Positions 45,522 through 56,357 of a stretch of 64,000 bases of DNA are shown here, piece after piece. Each line of letters opens with the position of its first letter. Position 1 is the first letter of the stretch. This DNA comes from an uncultured Bacteroidales bacterium (GTDB taxonomy: Bacteria > Bacteroidota > Bacteroidia > Bacteroidales > Marinilabiliaceae). The position numbers and the translations under genes were made by a program. The stretch covers positions 1 through 64,000 of the forward strand of contig CALAVC010000151.1 of assembly GCA_937892095.1 (NCBI GenBank), written 5' to 3'. Below the pieces are notes generated by a model, which saw only the letters and a list, made by a program, of their open reading frames with translations, searched no databases and was not told the DNA's origin.

Positions 45522-46496
45522 ATGATTTCTTACGAAAATATACTATTGAACGTCGAAAAATGGCTTTCAGAGATAGATTGCGCTCATGAGCCTCGGAATC
45601 TCTACGAGCCAATAGACTACTCTTTGTCGCTCGGCGGAAAGCGATTGCGCCCAGTGCTATGTCTTTCGGCATGTTCACTTTTCAGAGACGATTATGAAAG
45701 TGCACGTTGGTGTGCGCTCGCCATAGAAGTGTTTCATAACTTCACTCTTCTTCATGACGACGTGATGGACAAAGCCGGCATTCGCCGTGGCAAACCGACT
45801 GTCGTTGCCAAGTATGGACTCAATACAGCCATCTTGTCGGGCGATGCTATGCTCATTGAAGCCTATCGCCTTTTGTCGCTAACCGACTCACCCTCGTACC
45901 CTCTCGTGTGCGATGTGTTTAGTCAGACAGCAATGCAAGTGTGCGAAGGTCAGCAATACGACATGGATTTTGAAAATCGTACCGACGTGTCGACCGAGGA
46001 GTATTTAAATATGATTCGTCTGAAAACGGCAGTCCTCTTGGCCGCATCGCTTAAGATGGGTGCGCTCATCGGTGGAGCCTCGCTCTGCGACGTCGAAGCA
46101 CTCTACGAATATGGCATACAGCTTGGCATCGCTTTTCAAATTCAAGACGACTTGCTCGATACCTTTGGCGATGAAAAAACCTTTGGCAAGACCATAGGCG
46201 GCGACATAATGAGTAATAAGAAAACATTCTTGCTCACCACAGCGCTCGAACGTGCCACAACCGAACAGCGTCTTGAACTCGCAAGTTGGCTTAGTCTGAC
46301 CGACCCTGTGCGCGAAGAAAAAATAGAAGGCGTACGAAACTTGTTTATTGCCACTAGAGCGCGCGAAGTTGCGCAAGCCAAAATAGAAAGCCTATACTCT
46401 AAGGCAATGAACGATTTGCGAGCCATGGACATAACAGCCGAAGGTAAGCGAATGTTTATCGATAGTGCTGAAAAACTATTTCATCGTACCAAGTGA
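45522..46496 (+). CDS. Trans-type polyprenyl diphosphate synthase
   Basis: A 324-residue enzyme that lengthens isoprenoid diphosphates. Both Asp-rich motifs are present: LLHDDVMDKAGIRRGKP and FQIQDDLLDTFGDE, with SLGGKRLRPVL before the first. The product could be a quinone side chain (octaprenyl-type) or a shorter C15-C20 unit; chain length cannot be told reliably. The ATG at 45522 was chosen because of the promoter directly before it. Confidence 0.9.
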   Translation: MISYENILLNVEKWLSEIDCAHEPRNLYEPIDYSLSLGGKRLRPVLCLSACSLFRDDYESARWCALAIEVFHNFTLLHDDVMDKAGIRRGKPTVVAKYGLNTAILSGDAMLIEAYRLLSLTDSPSYPLVCDVFSQTAMQVCEGQQYDMDFENRTDVSTEEYLNMIRLKTAVLLAASLKMGALIGGASLCDVEALYEYGIQLGIAFQIQDDLLDTFGDEKTFGKTIGGDIMSNKKTFLLTTALERATTEQRLELASWLSLTDPVREEKIEGVRNLFIATRAREVAQAKIESLYSKAMNDLRAMDITAEGKRMFIDSAEKLFHRTK

Positions 46497-46548
46497 GGCA
46501 CCAGACTCTTCTCTCCGTCGCAAAATATTATTTCACAAAAGCAGATAA

Positions 46549-48083
<1,535 letters not shown>

Positions 48084-48084
<1 letters not shown>

Positions 48085-48341
48085 TGGAACGTACGGCATT
48101 GAACCTCGAAATCGTGTCGCCCGAAAGCGTAGTCTATAGTGGCGACATAGAATTGGTCGAGCTCCCCGGTAAACGCGGACGTTTCACCATTCTCCGTGGA
48201 CATGCGCCCATCATATCCTCTCTCTCCGAGGGTCAGATACGTGTCCGCCCAATCGGCTCTGCCGAAGACAAGTCTTTCGACTGCAAAGCAGGCTACGTAG
48301 AGTGTACAGACAATAAAGTCTCTGTCTTGCTCAACGCGTAA
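48084..48341 (+). CDS. atpC: F-type ATP synthase epsilon subunit (short form)
   Basis: An 85-residue protein covering only the N-terminal beta-sandwich domain of epsilon (LEIVSPESVVYSGDIELVELPG, then GHAPIISSL). The C-terminal helical domain, which blocks rotation in many bacteria, is absent; short epsilon subunits are known in Bacteroidetes. It is directly followed by a terminator. Confidence 0.92.
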
Positions 48342-48363
48342 AAATAAGTTTTTAAACCATAGT

Positions 48364-48398
48364 AATCCTCTTGACTTATTGTCGAGAGGATTTTTTTA
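48364..48398 (+). terminator. Terminator of atpDC
   Basis: Inverted repeat AATCCTCT / AGAGGATT (48364-48371 and 48385-48392), which extends inward with GAC/GTC, followed by TTTTT. It ends the atpDC transcript 23 bases after the stop. Confidence 0.88.
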
Positions 48399-48436
48399 TT
48401 AACGCAGTATAAGTCTACTTTGAAATGTAGAACTAA

Positions 48437-48469
48437 AAACGAGAGGTCGTACGTACCGACCTCTCGTTT
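48437..48469 (-). terminator. Terminator of the giant YD-repeat gene
   Basis: A perfect 13-base inverted repeat AAACGAGAGGTCG / CGACCTCTCGTTT, followed on the minus strand by T-rich sequence. It lies 25 bases past the stop at 48494. Confidence 0.8.
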
Positions 48470-48493
48470 GGTAAATCTTAGTGCCAAAATATT

Positions 48494-51400
48494 CTACTTC
48501 ACAATTATCAGTTTGCCACCCCTGACATATAGCCCTTGACGAAGCAGCCTAATATCTTTGCCCACACATTTGCCACCAAGGTCATATATCATATTATCTT
48601 GTGAAGGTTCGTTTGCGCTCGTAGCGCATAGTTGTGTCGGGTTTTCATCGTCTTCTTCCAAAATGTTGGCAATCACGGTTTCGGCATAGGCAGAAAGCAC
48701 ATACTTCGTACCGTTGTGATAGTAATATTCTATTCTGCTAAGGTCGTTTTGTCCGTCATATTGCCAAATGGTCTTGTAGGCCTCCACCCAATCTCCTTCG
48801 TTGTCATTGGCAGTGTTGTCCCACGTGTATACAACCGAGCACGTTTTATTACCATTCTCGTCATATTCTGTAATCTCTTTTTCTGTGCCGACAATTGCCG
48901 TATGGCTTTCGAGAGTGCGCAGAATGGTGTAGATTATGCCATCCTTGTCGTCGTAACTGTGCTCTGCCTGATATTCTCCCACTTTGCTCCAAGTCTCTTT
49001 GCGACTATCGTATGCGTATTCAGTAATATTGATGGGATTGCCTATCGTGTCGCACGTGAACTCTTGTCGGCGTACCGCTGTCCATGCGTCAGACGATAGG
49101 TCGTAGTCGTAGGTGACCGATGTCGTTTGCACGCCATTTTCGTCATACGTCAGTTCTTCTTTTTGACTATTGTCCGATGATAGCTTCACTTCTTCAATCG
49201 GTGTCTTAATCATTGCTCCGCCTGACGTATACGATATTTTGTAATAGCCTGTATAGAGCCAATCTTGTGTGCCCGTAAACCACGTATATTCCTTCTGACT
49301 TACTATGGTGTCGTTTCCGTCGTATGTAAGTTCCATTTTCTGACGTCCCGTAAGGCTCCACTCATCGTCCACCCATTCAGAGTTCTCGATCATAATTGTG
49401 TTGCCTAAGCTGTCGTAGGTGTAGGCCGTCAGATACACGTCGTCCAGGATGCCTTCGTAGACAAGATTAGATTTTTCGTAAGTGGCCGTTTTTACCCATG
49501 TTCCTGTTGCTGTACTATATGTATATTCATGTCGAGCCGTCTCTACGTAGTTGTCGTCTAAGACATATTCGGTCTTAGAGCCTTTCGTCGGCTTCCATTC
49601 TCCACTCTCGTAGCTATGCCTTATTTGTGCTGTAAGATTGCCAAATAGGTCATACTCTTCAGTGTTATATATGGTGTAGTTCGATATGACACCCAAAAAG
49701 AGTGTACGGTTTATTCCGTTGTCATACATAGTCGTATTGGTAAGCATCCATTGAGCTGCCGCATAGTTGTAGTCGTACGAGTCGAGACGAACTTTTTTGC
49801 CAATCTCATCATACGTATAATCATATCTATAGCCATAGTTGCACCTCCACGTAACCCCATCGCTCATAAGGGAATAGGCTACGTTTTCTACGATGTCATT
49901 GTGTTCGTTGCGAATGGTTTCAGATTTCTGTGCACTTGTCGCCGACGATACGCTATAAGTTGCGCTATACGTCTTTACGCTATACGACCCACTGTCAGTA
50001 TGATAATATTTGATTTCCTCTGTCGGCTCATAGCGTTCGAGGGCTTCATAATATTTTTCAACTTTGCTGCTTAGGGTGCGTCCGTTGTCATCGAAACTTT
50101 GTGTCGTGCGCAGTGCTTTGACAAGCGCACCTTGGATCTTATCCCAATTCTTCCGTTCAGAATATATCAAGTTCCCTGTCGTGTCATATATATTTTCGCA
50201 CAAGTAGCCACTGCCCGACGATAGCTCCCATGCGTTATTTGCCTTGTTATATTTGGCCACGAAGGTCGGCTCTTCGGTCGGCTCATTGGTGGCGTAGCCA
50301 TACACGTCGCGTGTCTGTTCGTCAAACGAACCATCTGAATAAACTGAGTAGATGGCTTCGACAACTCGTCCGTAGTCGTCGTAGGTATACGAATATTTTG
50401 AACCCTCTGTGCTTACGAAGCTTTCTGTGCCCGACTCGTCAATGTTGTATGTCGTAATTAGAGTATGACAACCGTTGCGGTCGTTGACATAGGCACAGCG
50501 TGCCGTGTTTTTATATGTCTGTGTCGACTGGTCATATACTTGTTTTATTGCTCCTGTTATATAACCATTTGCATCGCGAGTGTACGATAGTCGATAGCCC
50601 GAGCGCGAACTTTCTGTCCAGCCATTGTCATACGTGTCGCTAATCGTCATGATTGCTCTTCCAGCCTCGTCGTAGTAAGTCTCCGTCTTGCTGTCTGAAG
50701 TTTCTTTAGATGCGTATGCAAGGAATGCTTTGCCCTCTTCGGCCACGTAAAGATCGAGCGATGCATCCGACGTGTTGGTAATCGTTACGTCGACGTTGTC
50801 GGTAGAAAATGCGTAGCCCACGTAGCCTGCCGTCGAACTTTGAGGCACGAACATGCAGTATGTGTAACCTGCGCGGACAGGAAATTTTAGCACTCCCAAG
50901 CCGAGCTTGTTTAGCTTGCCTTTCTGCGAATGCTCTGCGCTTTCGCTAATGGCTGTGGTGTAGGCAGTCAGATCCCAACTGTCGGTGGCTGTAGAATATT
51001 CTGCTCCAAGTGCCAATTGCTCCAAGTTGGGCAATACGGCTTTGCCTATGTAGCGACCGTTGGCGTTGAGGTTGCTCAGCGAGCAAGAGAGAATGCCGTC
51101 CGTGTTGCCTAAGATTCCATCGGTTAGGTCGGGGTAGACACCCACATACTCAAAGCCTACAACGCTTGTCTTGCTGCTCGTCAGTCGGTTTTCGTCGCCC
51201 AATGGGAACTCTACAACGTATGGAACGTAGTTCGACATTATGCGCAAAATCATGTAAATGTATCCGTTTTGTGCGACGTCCATGTTCATCTGATATTTGC
51301 TATTGTCGAACACCAACCAGTTGCCCATCTCGTTGGCTGACGTACCTACCGATGCTTTGGGTGCCAAGTTGGTTGAGTTGATAAAATAATCTGCTGCAAA

Positions 51401-54046
51401 CTCTTCGCTTCCAATGGTTACTTTGTCGTATGTGCCTATGTTGACACTTACGAGCTTTGCTTTCACCTCGTTGTTTGGGTAGAACTTTGTCGACTCCGTC
51501 TGCACAAACGTACACGTAGAGTTGAACGTCTCGTTACTCGTCCGAAGCACCGAAGTGCCGTCGGCAGTAACAATGCTGTCGGCCACCACTGTGCCGTTTT
51601 CTATGTATGCATCGCCCTTCTCGGTTGTCGCAAAGGCATAGTCATATTTGCGAATAGCTTCCCACTGACCACTTATTGCACTCTCGGCATGATGTGTTTC
51701 GGCAATCATGTTGCCATTTTCGGCATATTCGTAGTCTATGCGCACAGGTGCTTCGTAGGCGTTTGTCTCGGGGTTGAATGTCTGGGTGAGTGCACTCGCA
51801 ATCTTGTCGTCGTTTGCATATTCGTTTTCTGCAATCCGACCCGCTGTCTGAACCCACTCGCCCGTAGTCTTTTCGTATGTGAAATACTCATCGAGTGTCG
51901 AGCCTCCGTGCTCATCGTATGTGTGGACTTCTTTTTTGCCAAAAATGTATGCACTTTTGGTCGAGTCGTACGACTTGCTGATGTACGACAGTGTTCGCCC
52001 AGCAGAGTCGGTCTCTATTTCCCAAGAGTTGCCTGTGGTCAAGTGCCAACTATTGTCGGCCGTCAGCCACGTGTATGTCTCCGACAGTATTAAATTGTCG
52101 TTTTCGTCGTGTTTGACAACTGTTTTTGTCGTGCCGCTAATCGACGTTTCGCATAGTGTGTGTGCAGTCTGATTGCCCGAATAGTCATAGGAGTATTTTA
52201 CGATTTCGTATTCGTAGAACACCTTTGCTTTCTTGTCAAGATATTTTGTCGTTCGAAGTGTCTGACGTCCGAGATTGTCATATTCATATTCGGTGGCGTT
52301 TCCTGCCGTCCACGTGTCGTCTACGTCGTATGTCATTGTTTGTGAGAGCGTTTCTTGTCCACGTGTATTCTCCTCGTGAATCGTTAGCACTTTTTCTGTC
52401 ATCTCGTAGCTCGTGTCTTCCCATAGGTATGTGTATCGCCACTCTTTGCCAATCTCAGGATATGTGTAGTCGTAGTAGGTGTTGGATGTCAATATGTTGC
52501 TCTTGAATGTTAGGTCGGAATGTGGTTCGCCATTGTCGTACACGTAGGTGTATATTGCCGTTGGGTGCCAGTCGCCAGAGCGTAGTCGCCAGCCATATGT
52601 CGTCATGTTGGTTTTGCGTCCCACTTCGTCATATTCATACGATGTGTGTGTAGAGCCTATCCATGCCGTGTCGCTCTGAGTGCGACTATATTCTCTTTCG
52701 GCCACTAATCTGTCCGCCGAGTCATACACCTTCTCTTCCAAGCCCGATTCGTACCATAGGCTTTCCGTTTGGTTGTAAGAACGGGTTAGGGCTTTAATCT
52801 CTCGTCCTTTCTCATCGTATGTCGGGACTCTTTGCTTGCTCAGTTTGTCCCAATAGTAGTTTGTGCTCCACGTGTATGTGGTGCGTGTGTTTGTCTCCAA
52901 GTCATATTCATAGCGATAGTATCCAGAGTGAGACTTGTTTTTCCAACAAGCATTCTCTGCATCCCATACTCTGAGTGCGGTGCTGATAACGCGTAGCTTG
53001 TTGTCGTAGTTCGTATACTCTTGATAGCCTACGCCAACCCACGCTGTGTCGGCATATTCGTAGTTAGCACTCATGTTTATCATGCCGAATTGGTCATATC
53101 CATATTCTTGCTTTAGTGTGGGCAAGAACGTGTCGTCCGATTGCTTGACGTATGTTATGCGACTAACTACTTTGTCGTTTTCGTTATATTCGAGGTCGTA
53201 CTTATATTCCACTGGGTCGCCCCATACGGGTGCCGAAAGTCCGAAGCCATATACTTCGTTGAGTATCTGATGGTCCGAATCGTCTACTCTGCTAATCTCT
53301 CTATCCGTAAGTGTATATTCTTCTTTTTCGGAGTCGTAGGTGTACCACGAGATTGTAGACATTTTGTTTGCGTCGGAAGCAACCACTTCGCGCCTATATT
53401 CGCTCACCAATACGCTGTCTGTATATCCACGACCAATATACGTGTCTCCGTCTGTTGCAATGTCATATCTTACCGAACCGCTCAGAGTCTTGACTCCGTT
53501 TGTAAGTTCGTATGTGTCGACCACTGTTGGGTTGCCATCAGAGTTGTATGTGGTCAGCACATATTCGTCGTCGGTTATCTTGCCAAGTTCGTTAATCTGT
53601 TTTTGTTTGTTGGCTTGCTCGTCATATGTGTACGATGTGTTTTCTACAACGACCCATTCTTGCCCGAAAAGCATAAGGGTCTCTGTCGATAATAGTTGTA
53701 GTTCGTCATCGTAAACTTCGGTCTTCTGACTATAGTCGCGCCATACGTTGCCGTCCCAAACCTTAGTATAAATCAATAAACTATTTCCTTTCCAGCTATA
53801 TGTGGCATACTTGTCTGGCGCCCAACTCATGGTTGCTGCACGCCAAACGGAGTCGGTCCGTAGGGTTAATTCTCCTTGCTTATCGTACTTAAATTCAGTT
53901 TTGCTTTTATTCGTTTTGTTGGCGTTGTAAGTATAAATGGCAGTAGTCCGAAATATTTCATCCGCAGGTTGGGCCGCCGCGCCAACGGAAATGCACGTTA
54001 GCAGAACGACTGTAAAGATTATATTTATATAGGTGAAAGTTTTCAT
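48494..54046 (-). CDS. Giant secreted YD-repeat protein with sorting-type tail
   Basis: An 1850-residue exported protein with signal peptide ending SVGAAAQ. Two long arrays of repeats of about 40-50 residues make up most of it; each unit ends in a YxYDxxG-type strand (for example YEYDEVGRKTN, YEYDNLGRQTL, YTYDSLGNTIM) after a W-rich stretch. This recalls YD/RHS repeats, but no RHS core or toxin tip is present. Between the arrays, around residues 900-1120, is a non-repeat beta-rich region. The C-terminus (MIYDLGGKCV, then QGLYVRGGKLIIVK) matches the tail of the protein at 30460-33753 and looks like a type IX sorting signal. Function unknown; surface adhesion or binding is plausible. Confidence 0.8.
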   Translation of the reverse strand: MKTFTYINIIFTVVLLTCISVGAAAQPADEIFRTTAIYTYNANKTNKSKTEFKYDKQGELTLRTDSVWRAATMSWAPDKYATYSWKGNSLLIYTKVWDGNVWRDYSQKTEVYDDELQLLSTETLMLFGQEWVVVENTSYTYDEQANKQKQINELGKITDDEYVLTTYNSDGNPTVVDTYELTNGVKTLSGSVRYDIATDGDTYIGRGYTDSVLVSEYRREVVASDANKMSTISWYTYDSEKEEYTLTDREISRVDDSDHQILNEVYGFGLSAPVWGDPVEYKYDLEYNENDKVVSRITYVKQSDDTFLPTLKQEYGYDQFGMINMSANYEYADTAWVGVGYQEYTNYDNKLRVISTALRVWDAENACWKNKSHSGYYRYEYDLETNTRTTYTWSTNYYWDKLSKQRVPTYDEKGREIKALTRSYNQTESLWYESGLEEKVYDSADRLVAEREYSRTQSDTAWIGSTHTSYEYDEVGRKTNMTTYGWRLRSGDWHPTAIYTYVYDNGEPHSDLTFKSNILTSNTYYDYTYPEIGKEWRYTYLWEDTSYEMTEKVLTIHEENTRGQETLSQTMTYDVDDTWTAGNATEYEYDNLGRQTLRTTKYLDKKAKVFYEYEIVKYSYDYSGNQTAHTLCETSISGTTKTVVKHDENDNLILSETYTWLTADNSWHLTTGNSWEIETDSAGRTLSYISKSYDSTKSAYIFGKKEVHTYDEHGGSTLDEYFTYEKTTGEWVQTAGRIAENEYANDDKIASALTQTFNPETNAYEAPVRIDYEYAENGNMIAETHHAESAISGQWEAIRKYDYAFATTEKGDAYIENGTVVADSIVTADGTSVLRTSNETFNSTCTFVQTESTKFYPNNEVKAKLVSVNIGTYDKVTIGSEEFAADYFINSTNLAPKASVGTSANEMGNWLVFDNSKYQMNMDVAQNGYIYMILRIMSNYVPYVVEFPLGDENRLTSSKTSVVGFEYVGVYPDLTDGILGNTDGILSCSLSNLNANGRYIGKAVLPNLEQLALGAEYSTATDSWDLTAYTTAISESAEHSQKGKLNKLGLGVLKFPVRAGYTYCMFVPQSSTAGYVGYAFSTDNVDVTITNTSDASLDLYVAEEGKAFLAYASKETSDSKTETYYDEAGRAIMTISDTYDNGWTESSRSGYRLSYTRDANGYITGAIKQVYDQSTQTYKNTARCAYVNDRNGCHTLITTYNIDESGTESFVSTEGSKYSYTYDDYGRVVEAIYSVYSDGSFDEQTRDVYGYATNEPTEEPTFVAKYNKANNAWELSSGSGYLCENIYDTTGNLIYSERKNWDKIQGALVKALRTTQSFDDNGRTLSSKVEKYYEALERYEPTEEIKYYHTDSGSYSVKTYSATYSVSSATSAQKSETIRNEHNDIVENVAYSLMSDGVTWRCNYGYRYDYTYDEIGKKVRLDSYDYNYAAAQWMLTNTTMYDNGINRTLFLGVISNYTIYNTEEYDLFGNLTAQIRHSYESGEWKPTKGSKTEYVLDDNYVETARHEYTYSTATGTWVKTATYEKSNLVYEGILDDVYLTAYTYDSLGNTIMIENSEWVDDEWSLTGRQKMELTYDGNDTIVSQKEYTWFTGTQDWLYTGYYKISYTSGGAMIKTPIEEVKLSSDNSQKEELTYDENGVQTTSVTYDYDLSSDAWTAVRRQEFTCDTIGNPINITEYAYDSRKETWSKVGEYQAEHSYDDKDGIIYTILRTLESHTAIVGTEKEITEYDENGNKTCSVVYTWDNTANDNEGDWVEAYKTIWQYDGQNDLSRIEYYYHNGTKYVLSAYAETVIANILEEDDENPTQLCATSANEPSQDNMIYDLGGKCVGKDIRLLRQGLYVRGGKLIIVK

Positions 54047-54068
54047 AAGTCACGAGATTATGCGACTG

Positions 54069-54076
54069 CAAATATA
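54069..54076 (-). promoter_or_regulatory. -7 promoter element for the giant YD-repeat gene
   Basis: TATATTTG on the minus strand fits TAnnTTTG and lies 22 bases before the ATG at 54046. Confidence 0.5.
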
Positions 54077-54189
54077 GTCATAAGTAGTTGTATATCAACC
54101 ACAAATACCTTGCCATTGATACCTTTTGCATACGATAATCACGTAAGTTTTGTTTGTAATTAAATATGTTTTATGTGTCCCGAATGTCA

Positions 54190-54243
54190 TCATAATAAAA
54201 AACACAAGAACTTACGGAATCTTTGTGTTTCGGTAAGTTCTTG
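54190..54243 (-). terminator. Terminator of the hcyS-hcyF-hcyD operon
   Basis: Inverted repeat CAAGAACTTAC / GTAAGTTCTTG (54205-54215 and 54233-54243), followed on the minus strand by TGTTTTTTATTATG. It lies just past the stop of the JAMM protease gene. Confidence 0.82.
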
Positions 54244-54268
54244 CGCTTGTCTATGTGGGGGGGGCAGT

Positions 54269-54661
54269 TTAGCCTTCGTAGTGGATTTCTTTGTCGACAA
54301 CTTTATTATTGACAATCTTGAAAGAGTTGAGGTGTATGCCTTCGTGAAGCGAAAGAATGGCATAGCGAATGTCGGGATCGTTGGCAAGTCGAAGGTCTTC
54401 GGCAGAGGGGCGTGAGGGCGAGGCGGGGTGGCTATGCCAATTGGCAAGGATTTGCAAGCCATTGTCTCGGGCATAGCGAAGGGCGGCAAATTGCTCTCGT
54501 GGAGCAAACGAAAAGTGTTCGGGCGAGTGGTCTGTGTTTTCCATTGGGTAGTGGTGTGTTACTTCGCCATTGTTGCCCATCAGGTAGCCACACGATTCGT
54601 TTGGTGCGTCTTTGCGAGCTTGGCTGATGAGCTCTGCTATGATTTCAGGAGTTATGTGCAT
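54269..54661 (-). CDS. hcyD: JAMM metalloprotease, HcyD-like
   Basis: A 130-residue zinc protease of the JAB1/MPN+ fold. All metal and catalytic residues are visible: Glu22 in NESCGYLMG and the block from His76 (HSHPASPSRPSAED) with His78, Ser86 and Asp89. In Wolinella HcyD and in Mycobacterium Mec+, such proteases process a ThiS/MoaD-like sulfur carrier. Here the carrier two genes upstream ends in two residues after its glycines, which would have to be cut off before sulfur loading, and this protease is the obvious candidate. It starts 4 bases after hcyF. The symbol is given by family and context, not by database match. Confidence 0.88.
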   Translation of the reverse strand: MHITPEIIAELISQARKDAPNESCGYLMGNNGEVTHHYPMENTDHSPEHFSFAPREQFAALRYARDNGLQILANWHSHPASPSRPSAEDLRLANDPDIRYAILSLHEGIHLNSFKIVNNKVVDKEIHYEG

Positions 54662-54665
54662 AGGC

Positions 54666-55475
54666 TTAATGTTTTTTGAGGTCGCAAGCGGCTTGCTCGT
54701 AGTCGATTAAGTGGTCGATGGTAGGCGTTGCACCACAGATAGGACATGTGCTACGTTGGCGAACGTTGACTGTCCGAAATTGCATACTTTTGGCGTCGAA
54801 AGTCAATAGCCTGTTGGTTAGTAGCTCTCCTACGCCAGTGAAATATTTGAGCGTTTCGGCAGCCTGAATGGTGCCGAGCATCCCTGCTATGGCTCCAAGC
54901 ACACCCGCTTGCGAACATGTCGGCACGGCACCAGCAGGTGGCGGCGCATCGAATATGCAACGATAGCATGCTGTGCCGGGTAGGTGGGTAAACGTCTGAC
55001 CGTTGAATCGTAAAATTCCTCCATGCGAGAATGGTTTACCTGCCATGACGCATGCGTCGTTGATAAGAAACTTGACTGGAAAATTGTCGGTGCCATCGAC
55101 AATGAAATCATACTCTTTTATTATGTCGACTGCGTTGGAGGAGTTAAGAAAATCGTAGTATGTCTCTACTCTGACGTCTGGGTTGATGGCTTGTATCTTC
55201 TCTTTTGCACTCTGTACCTTGGGCACGCCAACGTCCTTTGTGAAGTGTATGACCTGACGTTGCAGGTTGGAGAGGTCGACAGTGTCGGCATCTATTATGC
55301 CAATGGTGCCAATGCCAGCTGCAGCAAGATAGAGCGAGACGGGTGCTCCAAGCCCGCCAGCTCCCACGACAAGTACGCGAGCGTTCATTATTTTCTCTTG
55401 TCCCTCAACGCCCACGTCTTGAAGCAAAATGTGGCGTGAGTATCGCAAGATTTGTTCTTCGGTTAGTTCTATCAT
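54666..55475 (-). CDS. hcyF: E1-like adenylyltransferase, HcyF/MoeB/ThiF family
   Basis: A 269-residue enzyme that activates the C-terminal glycine of a ubiquitin-like sulfur carrier with ATP. It shows the nucleotide-binding VVGAGGLGAPVSLYLAAAG, the acidic IDADTVDLSNLQRQ, the DGTDNFPVKFLIND block, and two zinc-binding pairs, CYRC and CPIC. There is no C-terminal rhodanese domain, unlike MOCS3-type proteins, so the sulfur donor must be a separate protein. Its ATG overlaps the hcyS stop by four bases, which links it to that carrier rather than to thiamine or molybdopterin synthesis; no other thi or moa genes are present. Confidence 0.9.
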   Translation of the reverse strand: MIELTEEQILRYSRHILLQDVGVEGQEKIMNARVLVVGAGGLGAPVSLYLAAAGIGTIGIIDADTVDLSNLQRQVIHFTKDVGVPKVQSAKEKIQAINPDVRVETYYDFLNSSNAVDIIKEYDFIVDGTDNFPVKFLINDACVMAGKPFSHGGILRFNGQTFTHLPGTACYRCIFDAPPPAGAVPTCSQAGVLGAIAGMLGTIQAAETLKYFTGVGELLTNRLLTFDAKSMQFRTVNVRQRSTCPICGATPTIDHLIDYEQAACDLKKH

Positions 55476-55684
55476 AGTGCGCCTCCTCCCATGAAGTAAA
55501 GGAAGTCGACACGGTCAGCTTCCTTAATGTTTGTTTTGTCCCAGTCGTCGCGTTCGGCAAACTCTTCGTTAACCTGTACCGAAACCATTTCGGGCTTATC
55601 TATGTGTAGCTGTGCTATTAGCTGACTTAGGTTGAGAGGCAATTTAATGTCTTGCTCATCTCCGTTGATGTAAATCTTTGCCAT
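55472..55684 (-). CDS. hcyS: ThiS/MoaD-like sulfur carrier with a masked C-terminus, HcyS-like
   Basis: A 70-residue ubiquitin-fold sulfur carrier. It opens with IYINGDEQDIKLPLNLSQLI and closes FLYFMGGGAL. Normal ThiS and MoaD end in Gly-Gly; here Gly66-68 are followed by Ala69 and Leu70, so two residues must be removed before the glycine can be adenylated and turned into a thiocarboxylate. That is the known feature of HcyS (methionine synthesis in Wolinella) and is matched by the JAMM protease in the same operon. It is the first gene of the operon, with a promoter at 55713-55720, and is divergent from the encapsulin operon. Confidence 0.9.
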   Translation of the reverse strand: MAKIYINGDEQDIKLPLNLSQLIAQLHIDKPEMVSVQVNEEFAERDDWDKTNIKEADRVDFLYFMGGGAL

Positions 55685-55712
55685 ATCGTTTGTTTTCGTT
55701 TGAATCCGATTG

Positions 55713-55720
55713 CAAACCTA
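55713..55720 (-). promoter_or_regulatory. -7 promoter element for the hcyS operon
   Basis: TAGGTTTG on the minus strand fits TAnnTTTG and gives a leader of about 22 bases. It lies in the 175-base gap between two divergent sulfur operons. Confidence 0.5.
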
Positions 55721-55859
55721 CGTTTGTTTGCTCAGTGGCGTAATCCTACGATGGTGGTAAACTGCATACCACATAAGGGTTAGTATAATGCCACGAGAGT
55801 GTGATTTTATACAAGGCGTTTTTGCTGAAACTTTGCGGTTGAACTCAAACGAACAGAAT

Positions 55860-56339
55860 ATGGCAGAACAAAAAAAACTGAGCATCATAGCTTTCAGTGG
55901 CGACTTCGACAAGCTGACGGCAGTCTTTACGCTTGGGACGGGTGCTGCGGCTGTTGGCTACGAGGTGAATATATTCTTCACCTTTTGGGGGCTCGATGCT
56001 ATGAAGCAAAAAACGGGTCGAGCATTCGTTGGTGGCAATTGGCTGACCAAGATATTTGGCTTTATGATGGGTGGGCTAAGCGTGACTCCCACAAGCCGTT
56101 TCAATTTTCTTGGCATTGGTCCTAAAATCTTTCGCAGCCTAATGCGCAAAAACAATGTGGCAACTCTTGAAGAACTTGTCGAGGCTGCCAAAGCCCTCGG
56201 CATAAACTTCTATGCCTGCGAAATGGCAATGCACGTGCTCGGGCTTAAAAAAGAAGATTTTATCCCCGAAGTAAAAGACGTCTTGGGTGTGGCTTCGTTT
56301 CTCAGGTTGAGTGAGGGCGGACATACTTTGTTTATCTAA
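55860..56339 (+). CDS. DsrE/DsrF-like sulfur-relay protein
   Basis: A 159-residue protein of the DsrE family. The N-terminus KLSIIAFSGDFDKLTAVFTLGTGAAAVGYEVNIFF-type Rossmann half and the later FYACEMAMHVLGL with Cys120 are the family hallmarks; that Cys could carry a persulfide. Members pass sulfur between proteins or bind to membranes near sulfur enzymes. I chose the ATG at 55860, since the upstream extension of the frame is not conserved-looking. It is the first gene of the encapsulin operon and is followed 18 bases later by the TusA-like gene. Confidence 0.87.
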   Translation: MAEQKKLSIIAFSGDFDKLTAVFTLGTGAAAVGYEVNIFFTFWGLDAMKQKTGRAFVGGNWLTKIFGFMMGGLSVTPTSRFNFLGIGPKIFRSLMRKNNVATLEELVEAAKALGINFYACEMAMHVLGLKKEDFIPEVKDVLGVASFLRLSEGGHTLFI

Positions 56340-56357
56340 TCACACACACAAAAAAAT

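Noticed and set aside
55472..55684. Sulfur carrier as part of a thiamine or molybdopterin pathway
   Set aside because: No thiC, thiG, thiH, moaA or moaE gene is nearby, and the masked C-terminus and JAMM protease fit the HcyS type better.
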